Position numbers and translations under genes: made by a program. Below, in pieces: positions 1-7,984 of a DNA stretch of 64,000 bases (within the stretch, counting starts at the first letter, position 1; every line of letters starts with the position of its first letter). Source of the stretch: Deltaproteobacteria bacterium (GTDB lineage Bacteria; Desulfobacterota; Desulfuromonadia; Desulfuromonadales; Geopsychrobacteraceae); contig JAJRQB010000030.1 of NCBI GenBank assembly GCA_024280485.1, forward strand, positions 62,001 through 126,000. The letters run 5' to 3'. The notes under the pieces were generated by a model that was not told the DNA's origin, made no database searches, and saw only the letters and a program-made list of their open reading frames with translations.

Positions 1-48
1 GGGTTGGGGTGTCGTTGGGAATAGTGTCGCGGTTTATTTTTGTGGCTC

Positions 49-408
49 TCAACCTTTTAGCCAGTGGTCGAATTCCCGATCCGTCTGTTCAGCATCGCCG
101 AAATTCAGTTCCAGCAGCCGCCGCAGTTGAATCATGCTGTTGCCATCTTCTTTAGTGAAGCGGAAGCCGTAATCGTCCCCTTTTTGGTGCACCAGTTCCC
201 CACGGAATTCCAGGGTCTGATCGGATGAGGGAAGGAAGATACTCAGGGCACAGCGGTCACCGGGTTTCAGGGGTAAGCCACCAGGAGCGTGAAAAAGAGC
301 CCCCTGTAAAGCCAGATCGGACAGATCACAGGTGTGGCCGTGACCTGCGTGGGTTACCAGGGCGACTGTTTCAAATGGGATACGATGAAATTGGCGCTGC
401 TCGGACAT
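49..408 (-). CDS. PilZ domain protein (c-di-GMP receptor type)
   Basis: A 119-residue single-domain protein resembling the small PilZ proteins that bind cyclic di-GMP and relay it to motility or surface functions. The N-terminal R5-x3-R9 arginine motif is present (RQFHR), and DLALQG at residues 31-36 stands where the family usually has (D/N)xSxxG. The Ser is replaced by Ala, so ligand affinity may be altered. There is no signal peptide or membrane segment, so it is cytosolic. It is transcribed away from the selenoprotein gene, with about 250 bases of unassigned DNA between them. The family call is secure; the output it controls is unknown. Confidence 0.8.
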   Translation of the reverse strand: MSEQRQFHRIPFETVALVTHAGHGHTCDLSDLALQGALFHAPGGLPLKPGDRCALSIFLPSSDQTLEFRGELVHQKGDDYGFRFTKEDGNSMIQLRRLLELNFGDAEQTDREFDHWLKG

Positions 409-661
409 GGTTCGACTCCTTGGCTTGAGATATCGATTCTTCAGTCACGTAGCCGACGGCGGGTCCTGTGAGTATAGCATGTTGAAAGCGACTCATTGAT
501 ATAGATGGAAGTGGGATTTTTGAGAAAAAGAGGATATAGCACTGATGTGATTTTATTCCATTACAATTTCATGGTAACCGCCAATTATGCTAGAATCTTG
601 TTCAATAAATAATCAGTACGCAGCAGAATAGCCGCGTGGCCACCAGCTTCAGGAGGAAAAA

Positions 662-883
662 ATGAAGGTCAGTATCGAATATTGTGGACAGTGAAACTAT
701 CGCGATCGAGCCGCCGGTCTGGCGGCCAAATTTTCAGAAAGTTTTTCAGCAGAGACCAGCTTGATCGAATCTGGTGGCGGTGTTTATGAAGTTGTGGTTG
801 ACGGTCGATTGATCTATTCAAAAAAAGCGACCGGAGAATTTCCTGATGAAGGGTTGCTGCTGGAGAGCTTGGCAAAACCTTGA
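662..883 (+). CDS. SelW-like (Rdx family) selenoprotein, Sec at residue 11
   Basis: A 73-residue thioredoxin-like selenoprotein, visible only if the in-frame UGA at 692-694 is read as selenocysteine. The N-terminus reads MKVSIEYCGQ-U-NYRDRAAG, which gives the C-x-x-U redox motif of SelW/SelT/Rdx proteins. The protein then runs open to a TGA at 881-883 and includes the GGGVYEVVVDG beta-hairpin and the late ATGEFPDE segment typical of the family. AGGAGG at 652-657 is a strong ribosome binding site. A SECIS-like hairpin with a GGUCU loop lies 15 bases after the UGA, and a strong terminator follows the gene. Established for the family: cytosolic thiol redox function, substrate unknown. A conventional ORF search would miss it or call it on the wrong strand. 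Confidence 0.88.
710..726 (+). promoter_or_regulatory. Bacterial SECIS hairpin for selenocysteine insertion
   Basis: GCCGCC (710-715) pairs perfectly with GGCGGC (721-726) around the loop GGTCT (716-720). The loop matches the GGUCU apical loop of the E. coli fdhF SECIS that SelB recognises. It starts 15 bases after the UGA (692-694), within the usual window, and lies inside the coding sequence as in other bacterial selenoprotein genes. Confidence 0.8.
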
Positions 884-927
884 GCTGAACTTTTCTGGTT
901 TAACATTGACGCAGTTCTGATTGAACT

Positions 928-963
928 AAGGGCCAAGCTTGCAACTGTGCAAACTTGGCCCTT
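928..963 (+). terminator. Rho-independent terminator after the selenoprotein gene
   Basis: A 16-bp stem with one mismatch (AAGGGCCAAG arm starting at 928, CTTGGCCCTT arm ending at 963) closes on an ACTG tetraloop and is followed by a T-rich run. It ends the short selenoprotein transcript and separates it from the convergent SseB-like gene. Confidence 0.85.
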
Positions 964-991
964 AATTCTTTATTATTCAAATGGCTGCTTT

Positions 992-1393
992 TTAAGCCCC
1001 GCCCTTTGTCATCGCAAGCACGCCCTTGAGCCAGGAGATTTCATCCGGGCCGAATTGCTTATCATGCTCGGTGCCAACGTTCATGGCCCAATGAATTTCC
1101 GGGGATGAGATCTCTACGAGTGCAAATCCCGGCATCTGCGCGCAGGGAACATGTTTCTCGGCCCAATCGTTCAGACGCTTCTGTTCATCGAAAAAGACCA
1201 GAAAGTCGTTCCCATCATTTTCGATAATCAGAGGTAGTTCGACCACCTTCTCCCCTTTTTTTTCCTCAGAGCTCATCTTCTTGATCGGGACGAAGAAGAT
1301 TGTATTTAGAAACAGGCTGTAGAAGGTCATTTTGACGTTGGGATCTTCAGGGTTGGCCTTTAAGGCTGCGTGTGCTTTATCGAGCTCAGTCAT
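992..1393 (-). CDS. SseB-like N-terminal domain protein
   Basis: A 133-residue soluble protein resembling the SseB N-terminal domain family. It has an N-terminal helix (TELDKAHAALKANPED), then the region NTIFFVPIKKMS, LPLIIENDGNDFLVFFDEQKRLNDWA, and the GFALVEISS strand typical of the fold. It has no signal peptide or membrane segment. The family's function is poorly defined (Salmonella SseB is an effector-translocation protein, but most family members are unlinked to secretion). It lies downstream of the interrupted sensor kinase on the same strand, with about 220 bases between them. No secretion genes are near, so a housekeeping or stress role is more likely. Confidence 0.65.
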   Translation of the reverse strand: MTELDKAHAALKANPEDPNVKMTFYSLFLNTIFFVPIKKMSSEEKKGEKVVELPLIIENDGNDFLVFFDEQKRLNDWAEKHVPCAQMPGFALVEISSPEIHWAMNVGTEHDKQFGPDEISWLKGVLAMTKGGA

Positions 1394-1613
1394 GGAGAAT
1401 TGCCTATACTATTTTGAGTTTTAAGTTCGGATTAAGTTGAAGGTCGCTACCCTAACAGATTGGGCAACGCTTTGTCATGGCGTGTAGAGTGAATCTCTGA
1501 GATGCAACAATTTGTTTGTACCGCTAATCGCGTATAAAAACAGTTTTGTCAGGCGCATTTCGGAGAACAATAACCACCTTGCTGAAATATCAGGTTCTTA
1601 TTTAAATCGACGT

Positions 1614-1964
1614 CTAAACAGTGACTTTGTTTGGAATAGGCAGCAAGACATGAATCTTAGTTCCTTTTTCGGTTCGTCTCTCCAACCAGATTTTTCCTTG
1701 ATGTTCATCGACGATATGCTTGGCGATAGTGAGACCGAGCCCGGTCCCCTTTATGGCTTTGTCGGCAGTATCCCCGCGGTAGAATTTTTCGAAGGCGTGG
1801 TTGGTCTGTTCCGAAGTCATCCCGATGCCTTGATCACAAATGGTCAAACGATAGCCTTCGTTCGTAACCTGACCAGTAATGGTAATCGGGGAGTCCTTTT
1901 CCGAAAACTTAACGGCATTGCTGAGCAAGTTTTCCATGATTTGAGCGATTTTGTCTGAATCGGC
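1614..1964 (-). pseudogene. Sensor histidine kinase, ATPase half after the in-frame TAG
   Basis: This is the continuation, in the same reading frame, of the kinase that stops at 1965-1967. Directly after the TAG the frame reads ADSDKIAQIMENLLSNAVKF, the N box of a HATPase_c domain. ICDQGIGM (G1) and GTGLGLTIAKHIV (G2) follow, and the C-terminus is normal. Translation could restart at ATG 1937, but the DHp-ATPase linker would be cut. The intact fusion would be about 757 residues. A single C-to-T change (CAG to TAG) explains the stop, because Gln is plausible at this position. Without readthrough the kinase cannot autophosphorylate. Confidence 0.75.
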
Positions 1965-3887
1965 CTAGAGCAGGATTTCTGGCTCGGCGAGGTCAACATT
2001 AAACTGTCGGTATTTTTCACGTTTTTGGTATTGTTCTATTGTTGGCAGGAGGAGATCTCCGACCTGTTTTGTGTCGAGGTGCAGCTTCAGCGGTATTCCT
2101 GATTCAATCCGACTGATATCGAGCATTTCGTCCAGCAATCTTGAGAGTGATTCCGCTTTATCGTAGATGAATTGGGCATAATCCTGGCGATCATTCTCAT
2201 TCTGAATGTTGTTCTCTATCAGTAATTCGGAAAAGCCGAGAATTGTTGCCAGTGGGGTGCTTAATTCGTGTGCGGCTACGGAGATGAATTCACTCTTCAG
2301 ACGATCCATACTCCGATCCCGAGTGACATCTCGTGCGAGGAATATCATCCCTTCGTACTGGCCTTGCGGATCGGTCAGCACCGAACTACGAACCTGCATC
2401 ACCAGCGATGATCCCAGCTCTGAATTGATGATTTCAAAGTCAAACAGGATGCCACCAGCTCTTTTTTGCAGGGTTTCCATCACCTTGATCCGCAATGAAT
2501 CGATCCAGATCACCGTAGCAGCAGCTTTGCCGATCACTTTATCCAGTTTTGAGTGGAGCAGGCTACAGGCACTTTCATTCAGTAACAGAATATTATCCTG
2601 GTTATCGATGACAAACAGGACATCATCGACCGAGCGCATGATTCCAGATAATCTGTCTCGCGTTCGACGCGCTTCGAGCAGATTGTTTTTGAGTAACTGT
2701 TGCTGTTTATAAAGCTGAGTCGTCCGCTCATCGACTCTCTGTTCTAGATTGTCGTGAGCTTCTTTCAGGGCCTTCTCGGCGCTCTTTTTTTCGGTGATTT
2801 GCAATTCGAGTTGAACATTGGCCTGATGAGTTTTTTCGATCTCGTCAATTCGTTTTTGTCGGGCGGCCCTAAGGTCCTGTTCTGCGCGTCCGAGGATGGT
2901 GTGGGCGGAGAAAAAAAGGATGCTACCCAATAAAATGCAGAGAGCCGATATCAGGGCTATAGAGGTGCGATGATCACTCAGGGTTGTATCGATGTTCTGT
3001 AAAATCAGCATCGATCCAACGTCTCGGCCGCTTGCATCGGCAAGGGGCAGGTAACGGCCCCGGAAGAGCTGATTTAACAGTGAAAGATTAATATCATCCT
3101 GTCCCGTAAGATACGGGGCTGAGATGAATCGTGAAATATCCTTCAGGAGTTGGTCTTCGGTCGTCGCGGTAACAACATGTTCTGGAAGTGATTGCCACTT
3201 CATCGTGCGGCCGAGCATCGACTGCCCCTCTTGCCACAAATCTTTATCGAGTAAGTTTTTATTTATCAGGAGTGCCATCTGTGATCCAGTCTGGATCGCC
3301 ATTCTGTTCAATAGCGGCTCAACGTCTTCACCGAACTCGATATATCCGATGAGTTGACCCTCAGAAAACCATGGAACAACAACCCGCAGGGTGAATGTCC
3401 CTAGTGGCCCGAGTTCGGCACCGCTTGCAACTTGCTTGCTGCTGCGGGCTTGTTGCAGAGTAATCCGCTTGATCTGGTCTCCAAAGCGGTCTGGTTTGTG
3501 GACGCGGAGCAGATTAAAGCCGTCCGGTTCATGAAAGTAAAAATGGGTAATGTTTTGTTCTTGCAGATATTCTTGAAACAACGGAGTTGATTCTTCTAAC
3601 AAAACGCTCCGATCCTTGCGGACCATAGCTTGCGTCAGACGTTGGTTCTTCTGGACCTGTTTGATCAGGGTCCGCATTGTGGCTGAACGTTCGGTCAGAA
3701 AATCTTGATACAGGGTTGCTACAAAATCGATATGAGTATCGAGTTTTCGGGAGAGTTCGCGCTGCAGGTAGATATGGAAAGCGGCAAGAAATAACGCCAG
3801 GAAAATGATCAGAGTGATCCCAAGGGGCCACAGAACCCTTTTGCGAACGTTTTGTTCATTGACGGGAATTATATCAGGCAATACCAA
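1965..3887 (-). CDS. Membrane sensor histidine kinase, sensor and DHp half, ends at amber codon
   Basis: A 640-residue N-terminal part of a membrane sensor kinase. In order: a membrane segment near residues 18-38; a large periplasmic Cache-like sensor domain containing HEPDGFNLLRVHKPDRFGD, a signature of double-Cache sensors; a second membrane segment near 313-333; a coiled coil (about 340-400); a PAS domain (about 410-515); and a HisKA dimerisation domain with the phospho-acceptor His in SVAAHELSTPLATILGF. The protein stops at a TAG just before the ATPase domain. The likely start is TTG at 3887 preceded by AGTGAG, as no ATG lies near. The cognate response regulator is not visible. Probably inactive unless the TAG is suppressed or is a sequencing error. 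Confidence 0.75.
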   Translation of the reverse strand: MVLPDIIPVNEQNVRKRVLWPLGITLIIFLALFLAAFHIYLQRELSRKLDTHIDFVATLYQDFLTERSATMRTLIKQVQKNQRLTQAMVRKDRSVLLEESTPLFQEYLQEQNITHFYFHEPDGFNLLRVHKPDRFGDQIKRITLQQARSSKQVASGAELGPLGTFTLRVVVPWFSEGQLIGYIEFGEDVEPLLNRMAIQTGSQMALLINKNLLDKDLWQEGQSMLGRTMKWQSLPEHVVTATTEDQLLKDISRFISAPYLTGQDDINLSLLNQLFRGRYLPLADASGRDVGSMLILQNIDTTLSDHRTSIALISALCILLGSILFFSAHTILGRAEQDLRAARQKRIDEIEKTHQANVQLELQITEKKSAEKALKEAHDNLEQRVDERTTQLYKQQQLLKNNLLEARRTRDRLSGIMRSVDDVLFVIDNQDNILLLNESACSLLHSKLDKVIGKAAATVIWIDSLRIKVMETLQKRAGGILFDFEIINSELGSSLVMQVRSSVLTDPQGQYEGMIFLARDVTRDRSMDRLKSEFISVAAHELSTPLATILGFSELLIENNIQNENDRQDYAQFIYDKAESLSRLLDEMLDISRIESGIPLKLHLDTKQVGDLLLPTIEQYQKREKYRQFNVDLAEPEILL

Positions 3888-4008
3888 CTCACTTTAGATG
3901 TATAGGAATTGATCAAAGGTGGCGTCTTGACCGAGATAAAATAACTCTGACATTCTTCAAAGTAGCATGACCTTCTATAAAATCGAAAATAATTATTGCC
4001 GGAGGCTA

Positions 4009-4179
4009 ATGTCAAAAGGATTGAAAGATAAATTTCAGGGTACTGAAACAGCATTGTTATCGATAGGAATTTTCACAGATCGTGAAAACAACCTATTACC
4101 AACAAATCAATCTTTGTTCACCGCTAATTGGTACTGCCAGTTGACTGGCTTGTATCGATCTGCGTCCGAGGTGACGTGA
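4009..4179 (+). CDS. Possible small ORF in a terminated leader transcript
   Basis: A 56-codon open frame beginning MSKGLKDKFQG, with GGAGG at 4001-4005 just upstream. I recognise no family in it. Its main support is the strong plus-strand terminator at 4215-4250, which has no other upstream gene to serve. The spacing from GGAGG to ATG is short (3 bases) and the composition is AT-rich, so a noncoding RNA over the same interval is an equally good reading. The rest of the 3888-4323 interval holds nothing else I can name. Confidence 0.25.
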   Translation: MSKGLKDKFQGTETALLSIGIFTDRENNLLPTNQSLFTANWYCQLTGLYRSASEVT

Positions 4180-4214
4180 TCAGCGAATCCCTGTTCAAAC
4201 AAAATTGTATTTTT

Positions 4215-4250
4215 AACGGTCGTAGATCATTTGGATCTGCGATCGTTTTT
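4215..4250 (+). terminator. Strong rho-independent terminator or attenuator
   Basis: A 14-bp stem with two G-U pairs (arms 4215-4228 and 4234-4247) is followed by a T-run. It sits 74 bases upstream of the radical SAM start. It either ends a short upstream transcript (3.9-4.2 kb) or attenuates the radical SAM gene. A five-codon open frame (MTLVR, 4301-4318) preceded by GGAGGG lies between the terminator and that gene. Confidence 0.75.
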
Positions 4251-4323
4251 TATTGTCATGCAGCTCAATAAAAGAGTAAGTCATGTGGAGGGAATTCCGA
4301 ATGACTCTGGTGAGATGATTTTG

Positions 4324-5931
4324 ATGACTGATATTCTGCTGATTCAACCTCCAGCGCTTAAGCCCGCTGAGCCGCCGCTCGCTCTGGCGGTGTTGCTTGC
4401 TCACTTGAAGGGAGAGGGGTTGAAGGTCGAGGCGCTCGACGCCAACCTTGATGCTTACCTCAACCTGCTTGATGGTGAGAGGTTGGCTGCCCAGGTCGGG
4501 CCTGAGATCGATACCAACTTAAAGCGTGCCCTGAAACATCGCGCCGCTTCGCTGAAATTGCTGCGCTCGCCGCTAGCGGGTCAGAACTTTGCGCGTTACA
4601 ACACAGCCGTGCGCTATCTCAATCGTCTGCTGGCGGTGTGGAACACTGTTGGTGGTGAAGAGCGTTTGACCCTGGGAGATTACCAGAACACAGGCCTTTC
4701 CCCTTTTGTTCCTGAAGATCTCACTCGTGTCGCTGCGGGGGAAGTTTGCACCCTGTTCGCTGATTATTTCCGTAACGAGTTGCTGCCACATATTGTTGCA
4801 GTGCGCCCGCGCATTATTGCCATTTCGATCAACTATCTCCATCAGGCGATTCCTGCTTTTGAATTGGCTGGTCTGTTGCGTCGGGCACTCCCGGATACGC
4901 TTCTTGTCGCTGGCGGAGGTTTGGTGACCTCATGGCAAGAACCTTTGAAGACGCTCGGCTTGTCTTTATCGCCCTTTGACCGACTGATCTTCGGTCCAGG
5001 TGAATCAAGCCTGACTGCTCTGGCAAAAGGGGAGGTTGCCGATACTTACTTTCTGGCCGATGCCACCCAGATCGGTTTTGCTCCCGATTTCAGTTTTGCC
5101 AGACTGCCCGATTACTTCTCGCCACAGCCAGTTTTGCCATTGAGCGCTTCTCGCGGTTGCTATTGGAAACGCTGCCTTTTCTGCCCTGAAGCGGCAGCGC
5201 CGGTTCACCCCTACACGGCCACCCGACCGGCCGAACTGCCTGACCTGATGCGCCAGATAGCTGATGACTATGGGATTAGTCATATCCAGCTCACCGACAA
5301 TGCGGTTCCGGTCAACATGTTGAAAGTGTTGGCCGAGCGTGGCGATGAACTCGCTGATTTGAACTGGTTTGGTTTTGTTCGTTTCGAGGCGATTCTGGAG
5401 GATGTCGATTTTGTTGCTAAGTTGGCAAAGAGCGGCTGTCGCATGTTGCAGTTAGGGCTGGAGAGTGGCTCACAGCAGGTTCTTGATCGGCTGGGGAAGG
5501 GGGTGCGCCTTGAGGCTGCGTCAAAAATTCTTATAAATCTCGCCAGTGCTGGTATCGCCAGTTTTATTTACATCATGCTCGGCACCCCCGGTGAGACTGA
5601 GGCCGACGCTGAATTAACCCTCGAATTTCTCGAGGCCCATGCTGAACAGATCGGTTTTCTCAATCTTGCGATCATGAATCTACCGCGTTCTTCAGGTCTG
5701 CTTGATAACCCGGAACAGTACGGAATTGCCACTACCGTCCCGATTGAAGGCACCAATTCGCTCGGTCTCTACCGGAGGTTTGAAACAAAGAGTGACTGGA
5801 ACCGCGCCACCGCTCGGCGCTTTCTCGATCGACGTCTGCTCGGTTCTGCGGCGATCCGTACGATCGTTAATCGTACCCCACCGTTATTCACCTCCAACCA
5901 TGCGGTCTTCTTTGCTGCTCCGGAGGCGTAA
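4324..5931 (+). CDS. B12-binding-type radical SAM protein
   Basis: A roughly 535-residue cytosolic radical SAM enzyme of the B12-domain class. The N-terminus (MTDILLIQPPALKPAEPPL) and the middle segment RPRIIAISINYLHQ...VAGGG form the Rossmann-like cobalamin-binding region; I see no DxHxxG, so any cobalamin would bind base-off without a His ligand. The iron-sulfur motif is SASRGCYWKRCLFCPE, with a C-x4-C-x2-C spacing rather than the canonical C-x3-C-x2-C, as in several B12-radical SAM groups. GLESGSQ and the later MLGTPGETEADAE match conserved family segments. ATG 4324 (or 4315) is chosen because GGTGAG precedes it; a start further upstream would fall inside the terminator. The substrate is unknown. 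Confidence 0.8.
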   Translation: MTDILLIQPPALKPAEPPLALAVLLAHLKGEGLKVEALDANLDAYLNLLDGERLAAQVGPEIDTNLKRALKHRAASLKLLRSPLAGQNFARYNTAVRYLNRLLAVWNTVGGEERLTLGDYQNTGLSPFVPEDLTRVAAGEVCTLFADYFRNELLPHIVAVRPRIIAISINYLHQAIPAFELAGLLRRALPDTLLVAGGGLVTSWQEPLKTLGLSLSPFDRLIFGPGESSLTALAKGEVADTYFLADATQIGFAPDFSFARLPDYFSPQPVLPLSASRGCYWKRCLFCPEAAAPVHPYTATRPAELPDLMRQIADDYGISHIQLTDNAVPVNMLKVLAERGDELADLNWFGFVRFEAILEDVDFVAKLAKSGCRMLQLGLESGSQQVLDRLGKGVRLEAASKILINLASAGIASFIYIMLGTPGETEADAELTLEFLEAHAEQIGFLNLAIMNLPRSSGLLDNPEQYGIATTVPIEGTNSLGLYRRFETKSDWNRATARRFLDRRLLGSAAIRTIVNRTPPLFTSNHAVFFAAPEA

Positions 5932-6022
5932 CTCCGGGGTTTTAGGTTGACAGCCTGCCGGTATCTGGCTACATGTAAAACATATCTAATTTTTTGAAAT
6001 AATTGGTATAGGGAGGGTCAGC

Positions 6023-7381
6023 ATGTCAGATACGCGCACCAGTATCGGATCATATTTCTCACGGCAGGGTCTCTTCCAACTCTCTGTTCTGGTGGCGATG
6101 TTGGTTTTTGTCACTTGGTCGCTGTTGACCATGAAACAGACCGATGAAGAGAGGTTCCGTTTTGAGGCTCTAAGTCGCTGCCGGGTGCTCGAAGTTGCGA
6201 TCTCCGATATCCTGCATGGAAATTCGGAACAACAGATCGTAATGATTCAGCTGCGCATCGACAAGCTGGTTCTGCGTGATCCACGGATTGTTCGGCTCAG
6301 CGTTATTGCCATGGACGAAAACGGTGATTACACCCATATCGCCAGCAGCTTGCCGAGTAGAATCGGTAAACCCGCGCATGAGGAAGATCTGGACGTCTTT
6401 GCCCTGGGCGAGATTATTTTTCTTGATGAAGAGCACGAGGACACCGGTGCCCTGGATATTACCTACCCGGTGCACGATTTCGAGGGAAAAATTGTCGCAC
6501 TGCTCGGCTATACCGTCAGCCGCGAATCGAACATGCCCAGTCAAATGGTTCGAGGTAGCCTGGGACTTCTGGCCCTGTGCTTGTTGCTGTTTTACCTCTG
6601 GCAGGCCCGAATTCTTTCCCGTCAAAACGATGCCATTCAGCAGAACCTTCTCCAGCAATTAAAAGCCGAGGAATCACTGCGTGGAATGGGGGAGAAACTC
6701 CATCAAGCAAAAAAAATGGAAGCCATCGGCTTGCTTGCAGGGGGTGTCGCACATGATTTAAACAATATGCTGACCGGGATTGTGGGATACCCCGATTTGA
6801 TGTTGCAGGACGAAAACCTTTCGCAGAAACAACGAGATAACCTGGTTGCTATTCGCGATACCGGGGTAAGGATAGCCGATGTGGTTGGTGATATGCAGGT
6901 TTTGTCACGCAGCAGTGCCGCAAGCCAGGGGGAGATTGATCTCAACCGGGTGATCGAAGAGTACCTGTCATCTCCAGAATTTAACAACAAGCGCAATGAG
7001 ACACCGATTCAGCTTAAAGTGGATCTGAACTCCAGGTTGCCAGCGGTTACCGGGAAAAGCCATCATTTGCGCGAAGTCATCATGAACCTGTTGCTCAATG
7101 CCCTGGATGCGTCCGGGTCGCAGGGCCAGGTCGAAATTCAGACTTCGGAACAGGCACTGGATGGACCCATTAATGGTTACGATACGATCCCAGCGGGAAA
7201 CTATGTTCGATTGCGGATCGGCGATAATGGCAGCGGGATCGCCCCTGAGTTTTTGAGCCGGATCTTTGAACCGTTCTTTTCCAAAAAAGTTATGGGCTCG
7301 AGTGGAACAGGTCTTGGCCTCGCCATCTGTTGGGCCATTGTTCACGAACATGGCGGTTATTTTGATGTGCATGAAGAATAA
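6023..7381 (+). CDS. Hybrid sensor histidine kinase, kinase part (frameshifted at 7379)
   Basis: A 452-residue kinase module. Membrane segments lie near residues 17-35 and 178-196 and flank a periplasmic sensor of about 140 residues with no recognised fold. The DHp domain carries the phospho-His in GLLAGGVAHDLNNMLTGIVG, and the HATPase domain shows LLLNALDAS, IGDNGSGIAPE and SGTGLGLAICWAI. The frame hits TAA at 7379-7381 right after FDVHEE. The next frame continues NPGSVFDVYLPA and then a receiver domain, as in ordinary hybrid kinases, so one extra base (T7379) separates the halves. The start is ATG 6023 behind GGGAGG. Kinase activity may survive, but the receiver is lost. Confidence 0.8.
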   Translation: MSDTRTSIGSYFSRQGLFQLSVLVAMLVFVTWSLLTMKQTDEERFRFEALSRCRVLEVAISDILHGNSEQQIVMIQLRIDKLVLRDPRIVRLSVIAMDENGDYTHIASSLPSRIGKPAHEEDLDVFALGEIIFLDEEHEDTGALDITYPVHDFEGKIVALLGYTVSRESNMPSQMVRGSLGLLALCLLLFYLWQARILSRQNDAIQQNLLQQLKAEESLRGMGEKLHQAKKMEAIGLLAGGVAHDLNNMLTGIVGYPDLMLQDENLSQKQRDNLVAIRDTGVRIADVVGDMQVLSRSSAASQGEIDLNRVIEEYLSSPEFNNKRNETPIQLKVDLNSRLPAVTGKSHHLREVIMNLLLNALDASGSQGQVEIQTSEQALDGPINGYDTIPAGNYVRLRIGDNGSGIAPEFLSRIFEPFFSKKVMGSSGTGLGLAICWAIVHEHGGYFDVHEE

Positions 7382-7841
7382 TCCGGGCTCTGTCTTTGAT
7401 GTCTATCTGCCGGCGAGCGTGCATAGTGCTGAGCAATTTTCGGGCAAGTTTGCGGCTCTTCCGTTGTTACAGGGGGCTGGAGAGTCGATCATGGTTATCG
7501 ATGACGAAGCAGTGCCACGTCAGGTTACCGGGAGTATGCTGCGGTCTCTGGGATACCAGGTTTCTGAAGCTGAAAGCGGCGAAACCGCCGTTGCCATGCT
7601 TGGCCATCGTAAAGTCGATTTGTTGTTGCTCGATATGGTCATGGATCCGGGTATCGGAGGACTCGAAACCTGTCGGCGCATTCTGAAGCTTCATCCAAAA
7701 CAGAAGGCCCTGATTATGAGCGGGCAAGCCGAGAAGGATGATGTTGATGAGGCGCAGCGGTTGGGTGTTATGAATTTTTTGATGAAACCGCTGGGCCTGC
7801 AGCAATTGGCTGCTGAAGTCCACGCCGAATTGAAGCGATAG
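7380..7841 (+). pseudogene. Receiver domain of the hybrid kinase, out of frame
   Basis: The C-terminal continuation of the hybrid kinase in the +1 frame. NPGSVFDVYLPA completes the ATPase domain. A CheY-like receiver follows: acidic pair in SIMVIDDEAVPR, phospho-acceptor Asp in DLLLLDMVMDPGIGG, Thr/Ser in KALIMSGQA, and Lys in NFLMKPLG. All receiver key residues are intact, which argues for a recent shift or a sequence error. Independent expression would need an internal start such as the GTG/ATG around 7470-7495, and I see no good ribosome binding site there. Confidence 0.7.
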
Positions 7842-7984
7842 GCAGGTTCCGCACAACGGACAGTCTTTTCATCGCAGTGCCTGTAATCCTGTCTCTAAGA
7901 CGGTAAGGGAACAAACAGAATTGCCCTAATTTTTCAAAGGGCAACGCTTGCGCCCAAGACACACAACTGGCTAAAGTGGGTCCT

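Noticed and set aside
1512..1958. 148-codon plus-strand open frame
   Set aside because: Antisense to the ATPase domain of the sensor kinase, which has intact N and G motifs.
1965..1967. Pyrrolysine coding at the kinase TAG
   Set aside because: No pylT or pylS is visible and kinases are not known Pyl proteins. A point mutation or error is simpler.
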